The notes below the pieces were generated by a model. It saw nothing but the letters and a program-made list of their open reading frames with translations. It did no database searches and was not told the origin of the DNA. From the NCBI GenBank assembly GCA_938015445.1, contig CALLPE010000001.1, positions 58,288-122,287 on the forward strand: 64,000 nt of DNA. The letters run 5' to 3'. Below are positions 34,954-44,006 of this stretch, one piece after another. Numbering within the stretch: the stretch's first letter is position 1; each line of letters begins with the position of its first letter. The stretch comes from an uncultured Pirellulales bacterium. GTDB lineage: Bacteria > Planctomycetota > Planctomycetia > Pirellulales > Thermoguttaceae. The translations under genes were made by a program, and so were the position numbers.

Positions 34954-36579
34954 ATGAAGACCATCGCTCGATTGCTCGTGGCGCTGTGGCTGGCAAGTGC
35001 GCTGCTGAGCTGTGGCGGACACCCAACCGCAGAGCAGGCGTACAACACTGCCGAGCAACCGAAAACCGTCCAGCAGAAAAAAGGCTCGCGCGTGCGGGGC
35101 ATGGCCGTGGCAGGCGAGCCTTCCGACGGTCGTCGCACACGCTGGGAAGGTTTCTATCCCCGTGAGCCGAAAACACTGCAAAAGCAGATCGACGAGTTTC
35201 TGGCCGCGGCAAAACAGGAGGAGTTGCCGAACCTGCGGGCCTTGATCTGTCCGCACGCCGGATACGCATATTCGGGGCCGGTGGCTGCGGTGGCTTATAA
35301 GCAGCTCGAAGGCAAAGATTTCCATACGGTGGTGGTGATGGCCCCTTCGCACACCGCCCACTTCGCCGGCGCGATGGTTCCCGATTACGACGCCTACGAA
35401 ACGCCGCTGGGCAACATTCCTGTCTCGCCGAAGGCGGCGCAGCTTGCCGCCAGGAAGCCTTTCGTGGCCGATCCGGAGTGCGAAGTGCGCCGGCCCCCGT
35501 TTTGGCAGTTTTCGCCCAAAACTCTGCCCCCCTTCGGCGAAGAAACGCCGGATACGTTCGAGCATTCCTTGGAAGTGCAACTGCCGTTTTTGCGTCGGCT
35601 TTTGCCGGAAGTCCAACTGGTGCCGATCATTTTTGGCGAAGTCGATCCCGACGCGGTGGCTGAAGGACTGGCGCCGCTGTTGGACCAGAGGACGCTAGTG
35701 GTGGCCAGCTCCGACCTGTCGCACTACCGGCCTTATGAATTGGCAAACATGCTCGACCAGCGCACGGTGCAGGCCATCCTGGACCTGAAGGCCGAGGAGA
35801 TTGGGCCGCTTCAGGCGTGCGGCAGCGGGCCGATTTGCACTGTAATTGCGCTGGCCAAAAAGCTGGGCTGGCAAGCAAAGCTGCTCGACTATCGCAACAG
35901 CGGCGACACTTCGGGGGAGAAGCGCGGCGTGGTCGGCTACGCGGCCATCGCCTTTTACGTGCCGGCCGGCGGCGACAACAAGCCGGCGGGCCAGCCGGGG
36001 CAAGAGTTCTCGGCCGAAGAGCGCCAACTGATGTTGAAGCTGGCCTGGCAGAGCGTGGTCGCCGCGGTCAACAAACAGCCACTGCCCAATCCTCCTGTCA
36101 ACGAAATCCCGGAAAAGCTGCGCCAGCGGCGGGCCTGTTTCGTGACCCTCAACAAGCAAGGACAATTGCGCGGCTGCATCGGAGCGATATTCCCGGAAGA
36201 GCCGCTATACCAGGCCGTCATCCACAAGGCTCGTAGTGCAGCCTTGGAGGACGAACGCTTCGCGCCGGTGACGCCCGACGAGTTGCCGCAGATCGAAGTA
36301 GAAGTCAGCGTGCTGACGTTGCCGCGGGAGTTGGACTTTCGCTCGCCGGACGACCTGCTGGAGAAACTGCGCCCCCGCGTCGACGGCGTGGTGCTGAACG
36401 TGGGCGGCTACCAGGCCACCTTCTTGCCGCAGGTCTGGGAACAGATACCGGACAAGGAAGAGTTCATGAACAGCTTGGCGCGCAAGGCGGGCTTGAGGCC
36501 GAGCGATTGGCGGCGTCCGCAGGCAGCCGTGCTGGTGTATCAGGCCGAGGTATTCCATCAGGAGCGCTCCGAACAGTGA
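34954..36579 (+). CDS. Memo-like/AMMECR1 fusion lipoprotein (AmmeMemoRadiSam B-A)
   Basis: A 541-residue protein that fuses the two non-radical-SAM members of the AmmeMemoRadiSam group. The start at 34954 has AGGAG 8 bases before it and gives a lipoprotein signal with lipobox ALLSC (Cys19). The Memo-like domain (about residues 55-350) has RALICPHAGYAYSGP, MAPSHTAHFAGAM, EHSLEVQLPFLRR and VVASSDLSHY, the metal-site histidines of the family. The AMMECR1 domain (about 365-535) has ACFVTLNKQGQLRGCIG and ALEDERFAPVTPDELP. The associated radical SAM enzyme is not in the window. Export of this pair is unusual, and the substrate is not known. Confidence 0.9.
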   Translation: MKTIARLLVALWLASALLSCGGHPTAEQAYNTAEQPKTVQQKKGSRVRGMAVAGEPSDGRRTRWEGFYPREPKTLQKQIDEFLAAAKQEELPNLRALICPHAGYAYSGPVAAVAYKQLEGKDFHTVVVMAPSHTAHFAGAMVPDYDAYETPLGNIPVSPKAAQLAARKPFVADPECEVRRPPFWQFSPKTLPPFGEETPDTFEHSLEVQLPFLRRLLPEVQLVPIIFGEVDPDAVAEGLAPLLDQRTLVVASSDLSHYRPYELANMLDQRTVQAILDLKAEEIGPLQACGSGPICTVIALAKKLGWQAKLLDYRNSGDTSGEKRGVVGYAAIAFYVPAGGDNKPAGQPGQEFSAEERQLMLKLAWQSVVAAVNKQPLPNPPVNEIPEKLRQRRACFVTLNKQGQLRGCIGAIFPEEPLYQAVIHKARSAALEDERFAPVTPDELPQIEVEVSVLTLPRELDFRSPDDLLEKLRPRVDGVVLNVGGYQATFLPQVWEQIPDKEEFMNSLARKAGLRPSDWRRPQAAVLVYQAEVFHQERSEQ

Positions 36580-36657
36580 CAGCAAGCGACTGACGCGTCG
36601 CCAAGCAGTACGCTGGATGTGTGCGCATCGACCCGCTGTGGTTTCGCCATCGCCTCT

Positions 36658-39000
36658 ATGATCCTCCGCCCGGAATTGCCGCCCAAACGATTGCTGGACG
36701 CATCGGTGTTGTGTTTGGGCGTGTCGGCGTTCATTACTCAGATCGTCTTGATGCGCGAACTGCTCAGCGTCTTTGCCGGAAACGAGCTGGTCTTCGGCAT
36801 AGTGCTGGGCAACTGGATGCTGCTTACCGGCCTGGGGGCTGCGTTGGGCAGAACAACCGCTGTGCTGCGCCGCCCTGTGCTCGCCTTGTTGTCAGGCCAA
36901 ATGCTTGTGGCAGTGCTGCCAGTGGCCGATGTGTATCTACTTCGGGCGCTGCGGAACGTGGTGTTTTTGCGGGGGGTGGCCATCGGGGTGACGGAAACAG
37001 TCCTCAGTTGCGCCGCGCTGATGGCCCCATACTGCGTGGTGCTCGGATACCTGTTGCCGCTGGCCACACACTTGGCTGGCAGCCACCGGGAGGCCCAACA
37101 CGAAGCCGGGGAGGCCGCCAGTATCGGCCGGGTGTATTTTTTGGACAACATTGGCACTGTGCTGGGCGGAGTACTTTTCACTTTTTTGCTGGTACACTTT
37201 TGCGACCATTTCCAGAGCCTGGCGCTCCCAGCAGCCCTGAATCTGACGATGGCTGCTGCCGTGGCCTGGCACTGCGGCTTGCGATTTGGCGCCTTGCTGC
37301 CGGCAGGAATGCTGGCCGCGCTTATCGGCGGCCTGCTGTGGGGTGATTTGGACCGTCGCTCGCTAGCGCTGCTATATCCGGGGCAGCGGATAGTTTTCCA
37401 CGGGCACTCGCCGTACGGGAATCTGATCGTAGCCCAGTCGTCCGGCCAGTGGAACTTCTTTCAAAGCGGCGTGGTCTCCTTTTCCACCCACCAGGTGGAA
37501 CGCATCGAAGAAACCGTACACTATGCCATGTTGCAGAGGCCGGATGCTAAATCGGTGCTGCTGATTGGCGGGATAGCGTCGGGAACGCTAGGCGAAGTGC
37601 TGAAATATCCGGTTCAAAAGGTCTACGGCGTGGAACTGGATCCGCTGGTGATCCCCATCGCCCGGCAACTGCTTCCAGATGCCCTAGCGCCGCTTTCTGA
37701 CCCGCGCGTAGAAATTGCAGTCACCGACGGCCGATTGTTTGTCAAGCGGAACCGAGGCCGGTTCGACGTAATCATCGTCGATATGCCCGACCCGGCCACC
37801 TCGCAGTTGAACCGCTTTTACACCCGCGAGTTCTTCGCCGAAGCCCGCGCGGCCCTCAAACCCCACGGCGTGCTGTGTTTCTCGCTGGGCACGTTCGACG
37901 ATTACTTGCCCGCCGAGGCGGCCCGGGTGCTCTCGGCCGCGCGACGAACGCTAGCCGATGTATTCGAGAATGTGCTGTTGTTGCCGGGTTATCGGGTATT
38001 CTTCTTGGGGTCGGACGGCCCGCTCACGGCGGAGCTTGGCCCCCGGCTGCAACAAGCCGGGGTCGAGACTCGGTTCGTCCGCCCGGAGTACGTCCGCAGC
38101 ATGTTCTCCCCCTACCGGCTTCGTTCGCTGGAGACATCGCTGTTTTCCGACGCGCCGCTGAACACCGATTTCAACCCCATCCTTTATTTTGCCCACCTGC
38201 GCTATTGGATCAGTCAGTTCGATGTGCGCTTCGGCCTGCTGGAAGCAGCGCTGCTGATCGCACTGGGATTTTACCTGTTGCGGCTGCGAGCGGTGCCGCT
38301 GGCGATACTGGCAGGCGGATTCGCCGCATCGGGCCTGGAAGTGGTGCTACTGCTGGCGATTCAGGCGCTGTACGGATACTTGTATCACCAAGTAGGGTTG
38401 ATTGTGACGGTATTCATGCTGGGCTTAGGTGTAGGCTCGCTAGGGGCCAACTGCTACTTGAGACGGACTACCGGAGCCGATGGTTCGACCACCGGGGGGC
38501 GTTGCGGCACTGAGCCTGTATCGTCTTCACCCCCTGCGCCGGCGGCGCATACGAATCGCTCGGAAGAAGCGATTGCAGCATCAGCGCCAGCCGATCCGGC
38601 CCGCAAACACTTTCTCAGACTGCTGGCTGTGCTGGCCGCCGCGCTGGCCGCGTATGCGGCGCTGTTGGGACCGGTATTGCTGGCTCTGGGGCGATTGGAC
38701 GTGAACATCGGCACATCGGCGCTGCCGGTCATCATACCCCTGCTGACCCTGATTCTTGCCGTATTGGTAGGCGTGCAGTTCCCCATTGCAGGACGACTTG
38801 GCGCGCAAGCCACACAGCCTGGTGCCCCAGCCGCCGGCCGGACCGCTGCCCGATTGTACTTGGCCGACTACATGGGCGCTGCGTTGGGTGCATTACTGGT
38901 AAGCACCCTGTTGGTGCCGGTGCTAGGGGTGATGGTGGCCTGTTTGGCCTGCGCTGCGTTGAATGCGCTAGCGTGCGCGGCGCTGATATTTGCCCGATGA
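36658..39000 (+). CDS. membrane-embedded spermidine-synthase-like methyltransferase-fold protein
   Basis: A 780-residue protein with the ATG at 36658 chosen over a more distal start. About seven hydrophobic helices fill residues 10-235. A spermidine-synthase-like Rossmann domain follows (about 295-470), with VLLIGGIASGTLGEVLKY, YGVELDP and DVIIVDMPDPATSQLNRFYT, where DxPDP is the amine-synthase active-site region. Six more helices occupy residues 520-780, interrupted by a Ser/Ala-rich loop near 620-655. This is the split-membrane aminopropyltransferase family often named spermine synthase-like; activity is unproven. It lies 78 bp after the Memo/AMMECR1 gene on the same strand, so co-transcription is likely. 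Confidence 0.88.
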   Translation: MILRPELPPKRLLDASVLCLGVSAFITQIVLMRELLSVFAGNELVFGIVLGNWMLLTGLGAALGRTTAVLRRPVLALLSGQMLVAVLPVADVYLLRALRNVVFLRGVAIGVTETVLSCAALMAPYCVVLGYLLPLATHLAGSHREAQHEAGEAASIGRVYFLDNIGTVLGGVLFTFLLVHFCDHFQSLALPAALNLTMAAAVAWHCGLRFGALLPAGMLAALIGGLLWGDLDRRSLALLYPGQRIVFHGHSPYGNLIVAQSSGQWNFFQSGVVSFSTHQVERIEETVHYAMLQRPDAKSVLLIGGIASGTLGEVLKYPVQKVYGVELDPLVIPIARQLLPDALAPLSDPRVEIAVTDGRLFVKRNRGRFDVIIVDMPDPATSQLNRFYTREFFAEARAALKPHGVLCFSLGTFDDYLPAEAARVLSAARRTLADVFENVLLLPGYRVFFLGSDGPLTAELGPRLQQAGVETRFVRPEYVRSMFSPYRLRSLETSLFSDAPLNTDFNPILYFAHLRYWISQFDVRFGLLEAALLIALGFYLLRLRAVPLAILAGGFAASGLEVVLLLAIQALYGYLYHQVGLIVTVFMLGLGVGSLGANCYLRRTTGADGSTTGGRCGTEPVSSSPPAPAAHTNRSEEAIAASAPADPARKHFLRLLAVLAAALAAYAALLGPVLLALGRLDVNIGTSALPVIIPLLTLILAVLVGVQFPIAGRLGAQATQPGAPAAGRTAARLYLADYMGAALGALLVSTLLVPVLGVMVACLACAALNALACAALIFAR

Positions 39001-39137
39001 ACATCCGCGCGGTCGGCTCGATCAGGTCGCTTGCAACCCGCCGATGCCTCTGCGACTGCCCGGTCGCGTTTCTGCACGCGCACCATTACGCATGCGCTAT
39101 TGACGCCATGGCCCAGCCGAGCGACGCCCGGCGCAGC

Positions 39138-40178
39138 TCACCTGCGCAGCGTGCGCTCCAGCACGGCCAGGGCGGTTTCCACGTCGGCCGCCGATACATC
39201 CAGGTGGGTTGCCATGCGGATTGTGTGTGGGCCGTCGGGCAACACCAGCACGCCTTGTTCCCGCAGACGCGCGGCCAGCTCGGCCGCCGTTCCGCAACCA
39301 GCATCAATATGGAAAAACACCAGGTTGGTAGGAAAATCGTCCCAGGCGAGTTTCAGTCCGGGGATGTGGGCAATGCCCTCGGCCAGCCGCCGGGCGTTGG
39401 CGTGGTCTTCGGCCAGCCGACCGATATGATGGTCCAGGGCGTACAAGGCTGCTGCCGCCAAGACGCCGGCCTGACGCATTCCCCCGCCGAGCACTTTGCG
39501 GTGCCGCAGGGCCTCGGCGATCAGCTCCTTCGGCCCGGCAAGCGCCGAGCCGACCGGGGCGCCCAGACCCTTGCTGAAGCACACGCTGACGGTATCGAAG
39601 TGCTGCGCCCAGCGGGCAGGCGGAACGCCGGTGGCCACGGCGGCGTTCCACAGCCGGGCGCCGTCCAGGTGGCGGCGCAGGCCATGCTCGGCCGCCCAAC
39701 GGCAGATGCTTTCTACCACGTCGTAAGGCTGGATGTTGCCGCCGCCGCGATTGTGGGTGTTTTCGATCGTAATCAGCCGGGTGCGCACATAGTGTGCGTT
39801 GGCCGGACGGATCAGACCGGTCAACTGCTCAAGCTGCATTACGCCCCGCTGGCCCTGCACCGGGCGCGGAGCTACGCCGCAAATCTGCGCGTAACCGCCC
39901 TGCTCGTGATTGAAAATATGCGCACCGGCCTCGCAGATCATCTCCTCGCCCGGCCGACAGTGCGTTCGTACCGCCACCAGGTTCGACATCGTGCCAGAGG
40001 GCACCAGCAGGGCCGCCTCTTTACCCAATATCTCGGCCACCCGCTCTTGGAGTCTGATGACCGTCGGGTCGTCGCCCAGCACGTCGTCGCCCACCTCGGC
40101 GGCAGCCATTGCGGCGCGCATAGCAGCGGTAGGTTTAGTAACCGTGTCGCTGCGGAAGTCAAGTATTTTTGCGGTCAT
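39138..40178 (-). CDS. ltaE: low-specificity L-threonine aldolase
   Basis: A 346-residue PLP fold-type I aldolase of the usual length. The N-terminus is DFRSDTVTKPTAAMRAAM, followed by AEVGDDVLGDDPTV and the substrate region PSGTMSNLVAV. The aspartate that contacts the PLP ring is in HLDGARLWNAA (residues 170-180). Lys203 in FSKGLGAPVGS forms the internal aldimine. The enzyme splits L-threonine or allo-threonine to glycine and acetaldehyde. The gene faces the opposite-strand spermidine-synthase-like gene (convergent) and is divergent from the GH116 gene. Confidence 0.95.
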   Translation of the reverse strand: MTAKILDFRSDTVTKPTAAMRAAMAAAEVGDDVLGDDPTVIRLQERVAEILGKEAALLVPSGTMSNLVAVRTHCRPGEEMICEAGAHIFNHEQGGYAQICGVAPRPVQGQRGVMQLEQLTGLIRPANAHYVRTRLITIENTHNRGGGNIQPYDVVESICRWAAEHGLRRHLDGARLWNAAVATGVPPARWAQHFDTVSVCFSKGLGAPVGSALAGPKELIAEALRHRKVLGGGMRQAGVLAAAALYALDHHIGRLAEDHANARRLAEGIAHIPGLKLAWDDFPTNLVFFHIDAGCGTAAELAARLREQGVLVLPDGPHTIRMATHLDVSAADVETALAVLERTLRR

Positions 40179-40468
40179 ATTTGCAACAGACCCATTGAGC
40201 CACCGACACCGCTCGGTTTTTCAAGCCGCGGATACGCAGCAGCGCATGGCGCGCCTTCCTGTGCTTTCAGCAGCCGGACGTTCGTGCCACATTATCGCGC
40301 GTGCCAACGGGCGCTGCAAGTGCGCGGCGTCTCCTGCCCGCAACACAGTACGGCCTCGAGAGCATTTGAATCGCCGGAGGAAATCGTGTATTCTGTGGCT
40401 GCGCCTGGTGCAAGTGCTGTTTCGAGGCGCGCCGCAATAGGAGCTTATGTCGGGCGGGGAGAAAACGT

Positions 40469-43400
40469 ATGAGTGGCTTCCGGTCGAAGTTGCTAGGGGA
40501 TTGGTTCGCTTGCCAATCGGGTTTGCAGGGATTTGCTGCGCTGGCGGCCGCCGCCATAGCGGCAAGCTGGTTAGTCGGATGGGCGACAGTCGGTCTGGTT
40601 GCTGCCGCCGAACAGCCCGCCGGCGTGCTCGCCAAAGACCACTTCGTGCCCGTGGAAAAAAATCTGGACCCTGACTGGGTGAAAGCGCTTTTCCAGCGCG
40701 GCGGGCGGACTTGGTACAGCGGCGACGAGCTAGAGACCATCGCCATGCCCATTGGCGGCATTTGCACCGGTCAGGTTTATCTGGCGGGCGACGGTCGGCT
40801 GATGCACTGGGACGTGTTCAACCGATTGAACTTCAGCGGCTACGGAGCAACCAACTACAAGGCGGGGCGCAAGCCCACCACCCCATTGGACCAAGGCTTT
40901 GCCATCCGAGTCAGCACTGGCGGGAAGACGGTGGTGCGTACCCTGGATCGCAAAGGATTTCCTGGCGTGCGCTTTTGCGGCGAATATCCCCTCGGACTGG
41001 TCGAGTACCGCGACGAGGGTTTTCCGGTGGCCGTTAGCCTGGAAGCATTTTCGCCGTTCGTACCGCTGGATGCTTTTGCATCGGCGATGCCAGCGGTGCT
41101 GATGCACTTCACGGTGGAGAACATTGCCGACAAGCCGGCTGAGGTGACGCTCGTCGGCTGGCTGCAAAATGCGGTCTGTCTTTACAGCGGCTCGGTGCAT
41201 TACGGACGGCGGTTGAATCGGATAGAGCAGGACGAGCGGCTATGCAGTCTGGTGTGCTGGGCCGAGGCCCTCCCGCCGCCGCAACCCGAACGCCCGACGC
41301 GCGTACTGGCCGATTTCGAGGGCGAAGACTACGCCGGATGGAAAACCGAGGGCGAGGCCTTCGGCAAAGGCCCCGCCAAAGGCACCTTTCCCAAGCAGCA
41401 GCTGGTCAGCGGCTACCTGGGCAAGGGGCTGGTGAATACGTATCTGGACGGCAGCGACAAACCGCAAGGGAGACTCGTCTCGCCGGTGTTCGTCATCGAC
41501 CGCCGGTACATCAGCTTTCTTATCGGCGGCGGCAATCATCCGGCAAAGACGTGCATCAATCTGCTGGTAGATGGCAGAGTCGTCCGCACCGCCACCGGCA
41601 AGGATAACGAGAAGCTGGAGCTACACAACTGGTCGGTGGCCGACTTGGAAGGAAAGCAAGCGCAGATCGAAATCGTCGATGCGGAAAGCGGTCCCTGGGG
41701 ACACATCAACATCGATCAGATCGAGCTGCGCGACCGCCCAGCCTCCGAGTTTCCCGGCCCATTGGAAAAACAGCCCGACTTCGGCTCGATGACCCTTTCG
41801 GTGCTGCGTCCGCTGCCCGGGGCGCACGGGGTAGCCAGCGTAGCTGACCCTTCCGGCCCGGATATGCCAGCGGCGATGCTGGACCGGGCCAGCGGCAAGC
41901 TCGCGCCCGGCGCAGAAGCCGGCGCGCAGCGGGCCTATCAGCCGCTGGACAGGAAGCTATGGGGCGCCGTGGCACAGCCGATCGGTTTGCAGCCGGGCGA
42001 AAAGAAAACGGTGGTGTTCGCCGTCACTTGGTCTTTTCCCAATCGCGACAAAGGCAATTACTACGATCGCTGGAACCAGGGCGGACAGACGGCACTGGCA
42101 GCACATCTGTCCAAGCAGCTCGACCGGCTGGGACAGACGACCCGACTGTGGCACAAAACCTGGTACGATTCCAGCTTGCCCTACTGGCTGCTGGACCGCC
42201 TGTTCTCCACCACGTCCATTTTGGCCACTTCGACTTGCTTGTGGTGGGATAACGGGCGGTTCTGGGCCTGGGAAGGTGTGGGATGCTGTCACGGCACCTG
42301 CGCTCACGTATGGAACTATGAGCACGCCATGGCCCGACTGTTCCCCGAGCTGGAACGCTCGGTGCGCGAAATGCAAGATTACGGCGCCGGGTTCATCGAA
42401 GAAACCGGCGAAGTCCGTTTCCGCGGGGAAGGCTGGGGACTATGGGCGGGCGACTCTCAGCCCGGCACCGTGCTGAAGGCCTACCGCGAGCACCAGATGT
42501 CGGCCGACGATCGTTTCTTGCGTCGCCTGTGGCCCAAGATTCGCAAGTCGTTGGAGTTCTTGATCGCCGAAGACGGCAAAGACGGCCAGCAGGACGGCTT
42601 GATCCAGGGCAAGCAGCACAACACCTACGACATCGACTTCTACGGCCCCAACACCATGGTCGGCTCGCTGTACCTGGCCGCCTTGCGCGCCGGGGAGGAA
42701 ATGGCCCGCGAATTAGGCCAGCACGACTTCGCCGCCCTGTGTCGGCAGATATTCGATCGCGGCAGCCGAACGCAAGTCGAGCGGCTGTTCAACGGCGAGT
42801 ATTTCATACAGGAAGTCGATCTGGCCAAGCATCCCAAGTCCCAGTATGCCGACGGTTGCCTGGCCGACCAGTTGTTCGGCCAGGGTTGGGCGCATCAGGT
42901 CGGACTGGGATACGTGTATCCGCCGGAAATCGTGCGCAAGACCCTCGAGTCGATCTGGCGCTACAATTGGGCGCCGGATGTCGGCCCGCAAAACAAGGCT
43001 CATCCGCCCGAACGCTGGTTCGCCGACCCGGGCGAAGCGGGCCTTTTCATCTGCACTTGGCCCAAGAGCAAACATCTGGGACAAGACGGGGTGCGCTATC
43101 GCGATGAGGTATGGACGGGCATCGAATACCAGGTGGCCGGCAATATGGTGTGGGAAGGGATGCTCACCGAGGCGCTGGCCATCTGCCGGGCCGCCCACGA
43201 CCGCTATCACCCCGCCAAACGAAACCCCTGGAACGAGGTCGAATGCGGCGATCATTATTCCCGGGCAATGGCCAGCTACGGCGTTTTCCTGGCGCTGTGC
43301 GGCTTCGAGTATCACGGGCCGAAGGGCCACCTCGGATTCGCTCCGCGGCTGCAACCGGAGGACTTCCGCGCTGCCTTCACCGCCGCCGAAGGCTGGGGCA

Positions 43401-43660
43401 CGATCGCCCAGCAACGACAGGCCGACCAACAGCGGCAACAGATCGTCGTGCGCTGGGGCAGGCTGCGGCTGGGTAGCCTGGCCTTCGAGCTGCCGGATGG
43501 CGCCAAACTGGTCGATTTAACGGTCACGGCAAACGGTCGCCAGTTGGAAGCGGTCGCCGCGCAACAGGAACAGAGCCGCCGGATATACATCAAACTGGCC
43601 GAGCCGGTAACGATCCACTCTGGCCAGACGCTCGAAGCGGTGCTGAAACTGGCCCGCTAA
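40469..43660 (+). CDS. secreted GH116-family glycosidase with an inserted beta-sandwich-like module
   Basis: A 1063-residue exported enzyme. A long signal sequence covers residues 1-46, with GGGGAG eight bases before the ATG. The N-terminal GH116 domain begins RTWYSGDELETIAMPIGGICTG (from about residue 79). Residues about 277-423 are an inserted module, RVLADFEGEDYAGWKTEG to HINIDQIELRD, which resembles the DUF4980-like module of some levanases. The catalytic (alpha/alpha)6 domain follows. WAWEGVG gives Glu602, matching the nucleophile of TxGH116/human GBA2 by position, and HNTYDIDFYG gives Asp721 as the likely acid/base. Known GH116 enzymes are beta-glucosidases, beta-xylosidases or glucosylceramidases. 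The substrate is unknown. Confidence 0.9.
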   Translation: MSGFRSKLLGDWFACQSGLQGFAALAAAAIAASWLVGWATVGLVAAAEQPAGVLAKDHFVPVEKNLDPDWVKALFQRGGRTWYSGDELETIAMPIGGICTGQVYLAGDGRLMHWDVFNRLNFSGYGATNYKAGRKPTTPLDQGFAIRVSTGGKTVVRTLDRKGFPGVRFCGEYPLGLVEYRDEGFPVAVSLEAFSPFVPLDAFASAMPAVLMHFTVENIADKPAEVTLVGWLQNAVCLYSGSVHYGRRLNRIEQDERLCSLVCWAEALPPPQPERPTRVLADFEGEDYAGWKTEGEAFGKGPAKGTFPKQQLVSGYLGKGLVNTYLDGSDKPQGRLVSPVFVIDRRYISFLIGGGNHPAKTCINLLVDGRVVRTATGKDNEKLELHNWSVADLEGKQAQIEIVDAESGPWGHINIDQIELRDRPASEFPGPLEKQPDFGSMTLSVLRPLPGAHGVASVADPSGPDMPAAMLDRASGKLAPGAEAGAQRAYQPLDRKLWGAVAQPIGLQPGEKKTVVFAVTWSFPNRDKGNYYDRWNQGGQTALAAHLSKQLDRLGQTTRLWHKTWYDSSLPYWLLDRLFSTTSILATSTCLWWDNGRFWAWEGVGCCHGTCAHVWNYEHAMARLFPELERSVREMQDYGAGFIEETGEVRFRGEGWGLWAGDSQPGTVLKAYREHQMSADDRFLRRLWPKIRKSLEFLIAEDGKDGQQDGLIQGKQHNTYDIDFYGPNTMVGSLYLAALRAGEEMARELGQHDFAALCRQIFDRGSRTQVERLFNGEYFIQEVDLAKHPKSQYADGCLADQLFGQGWAHQVGLGYVYPPEIVRKTLESIWRYNWAPDVGPQNKAHPPERWFADPGEAGLFICTWPKSKHLGQDGVRYRDEVWTGIEYQVAGNMVWEGMLTEALAICRAAHDRYHPAKRNPWNEVECGDHYSRAMASYGVFLALCGFEYHGPKGHLGFAPRLQPEDFRAAFTAAEGWGTIAQQRQADQQRQQIVVRWGRLRLGSLAFELPDGAKLVDLTVTANGRQLEAVAAQQEQSRRIYIKLAEPVTIHSGQTLEAVLKLAR

Positions 43661-44006
43661 GCCACTTGGCGCCACTTATGCCGCCGAGTTGATACGCGCG
43701 CCTTAGGGAACGGAATTTGTGAATTGGGCTTCGGAAATTGGAATTCGCGGCTTGGCATTGCCGCGCCCACTATTGTTCCTACCCTGAACTTGCGTGTGGC
43801 AGACGATCCGTAGCTGCCTGCTGTTGGCTACGCTGGGGCTGCGTTGCTGGGTGCCGACAGTAACGAATACGTCGCCGGGAGGAACACCGTTGGCCATCCC
43901 GCGGTTGAGTGGGTCGGCATTCCCCTGGATTGGTGGTTAATGTCAGCTTCTAACTTGCTTGTTGTAACGGTGCCTGCCGGCTGAGCGCTCAAGGAGCATT
44001 GCACAA
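43661..44006. other. intergenic stretch before the alcohol dehydrogenase gene
   Basis: About 346 bases with no supported gene. It holds the 21/22-bp repeat pair described at 43711. An AAGGAG Shine-Dalgarno at 43991-43996 serves the downstream GTG start. Confidence 0.5.
43711..43753. repeat. degenerate tandem pair, 21/22-bp units
   Basis: CGGAATTTGTGAATTGGGCTT at 43711-43731 is followed directly by a related 22-mer at 43732-43753 that also begins CGGAA and ends GGCTT. It lies 50 bp after the GH116 stop. Confidence 0.6.

Noticed and set aside
33831..35138. 435-codon version of the secreted unknown protein
   Set aside because: The longer frame overlaps the divergent Memo/AMMECR1 start region; the ATG at 34799 gives a proper signal peptide.
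38973..40472. 499-codon open frame on the plus strand
   Set aside because: It lies antisense to the clear threonine aldolase gene and shows no protein family; it is a shadow frame of high-GC sequence.
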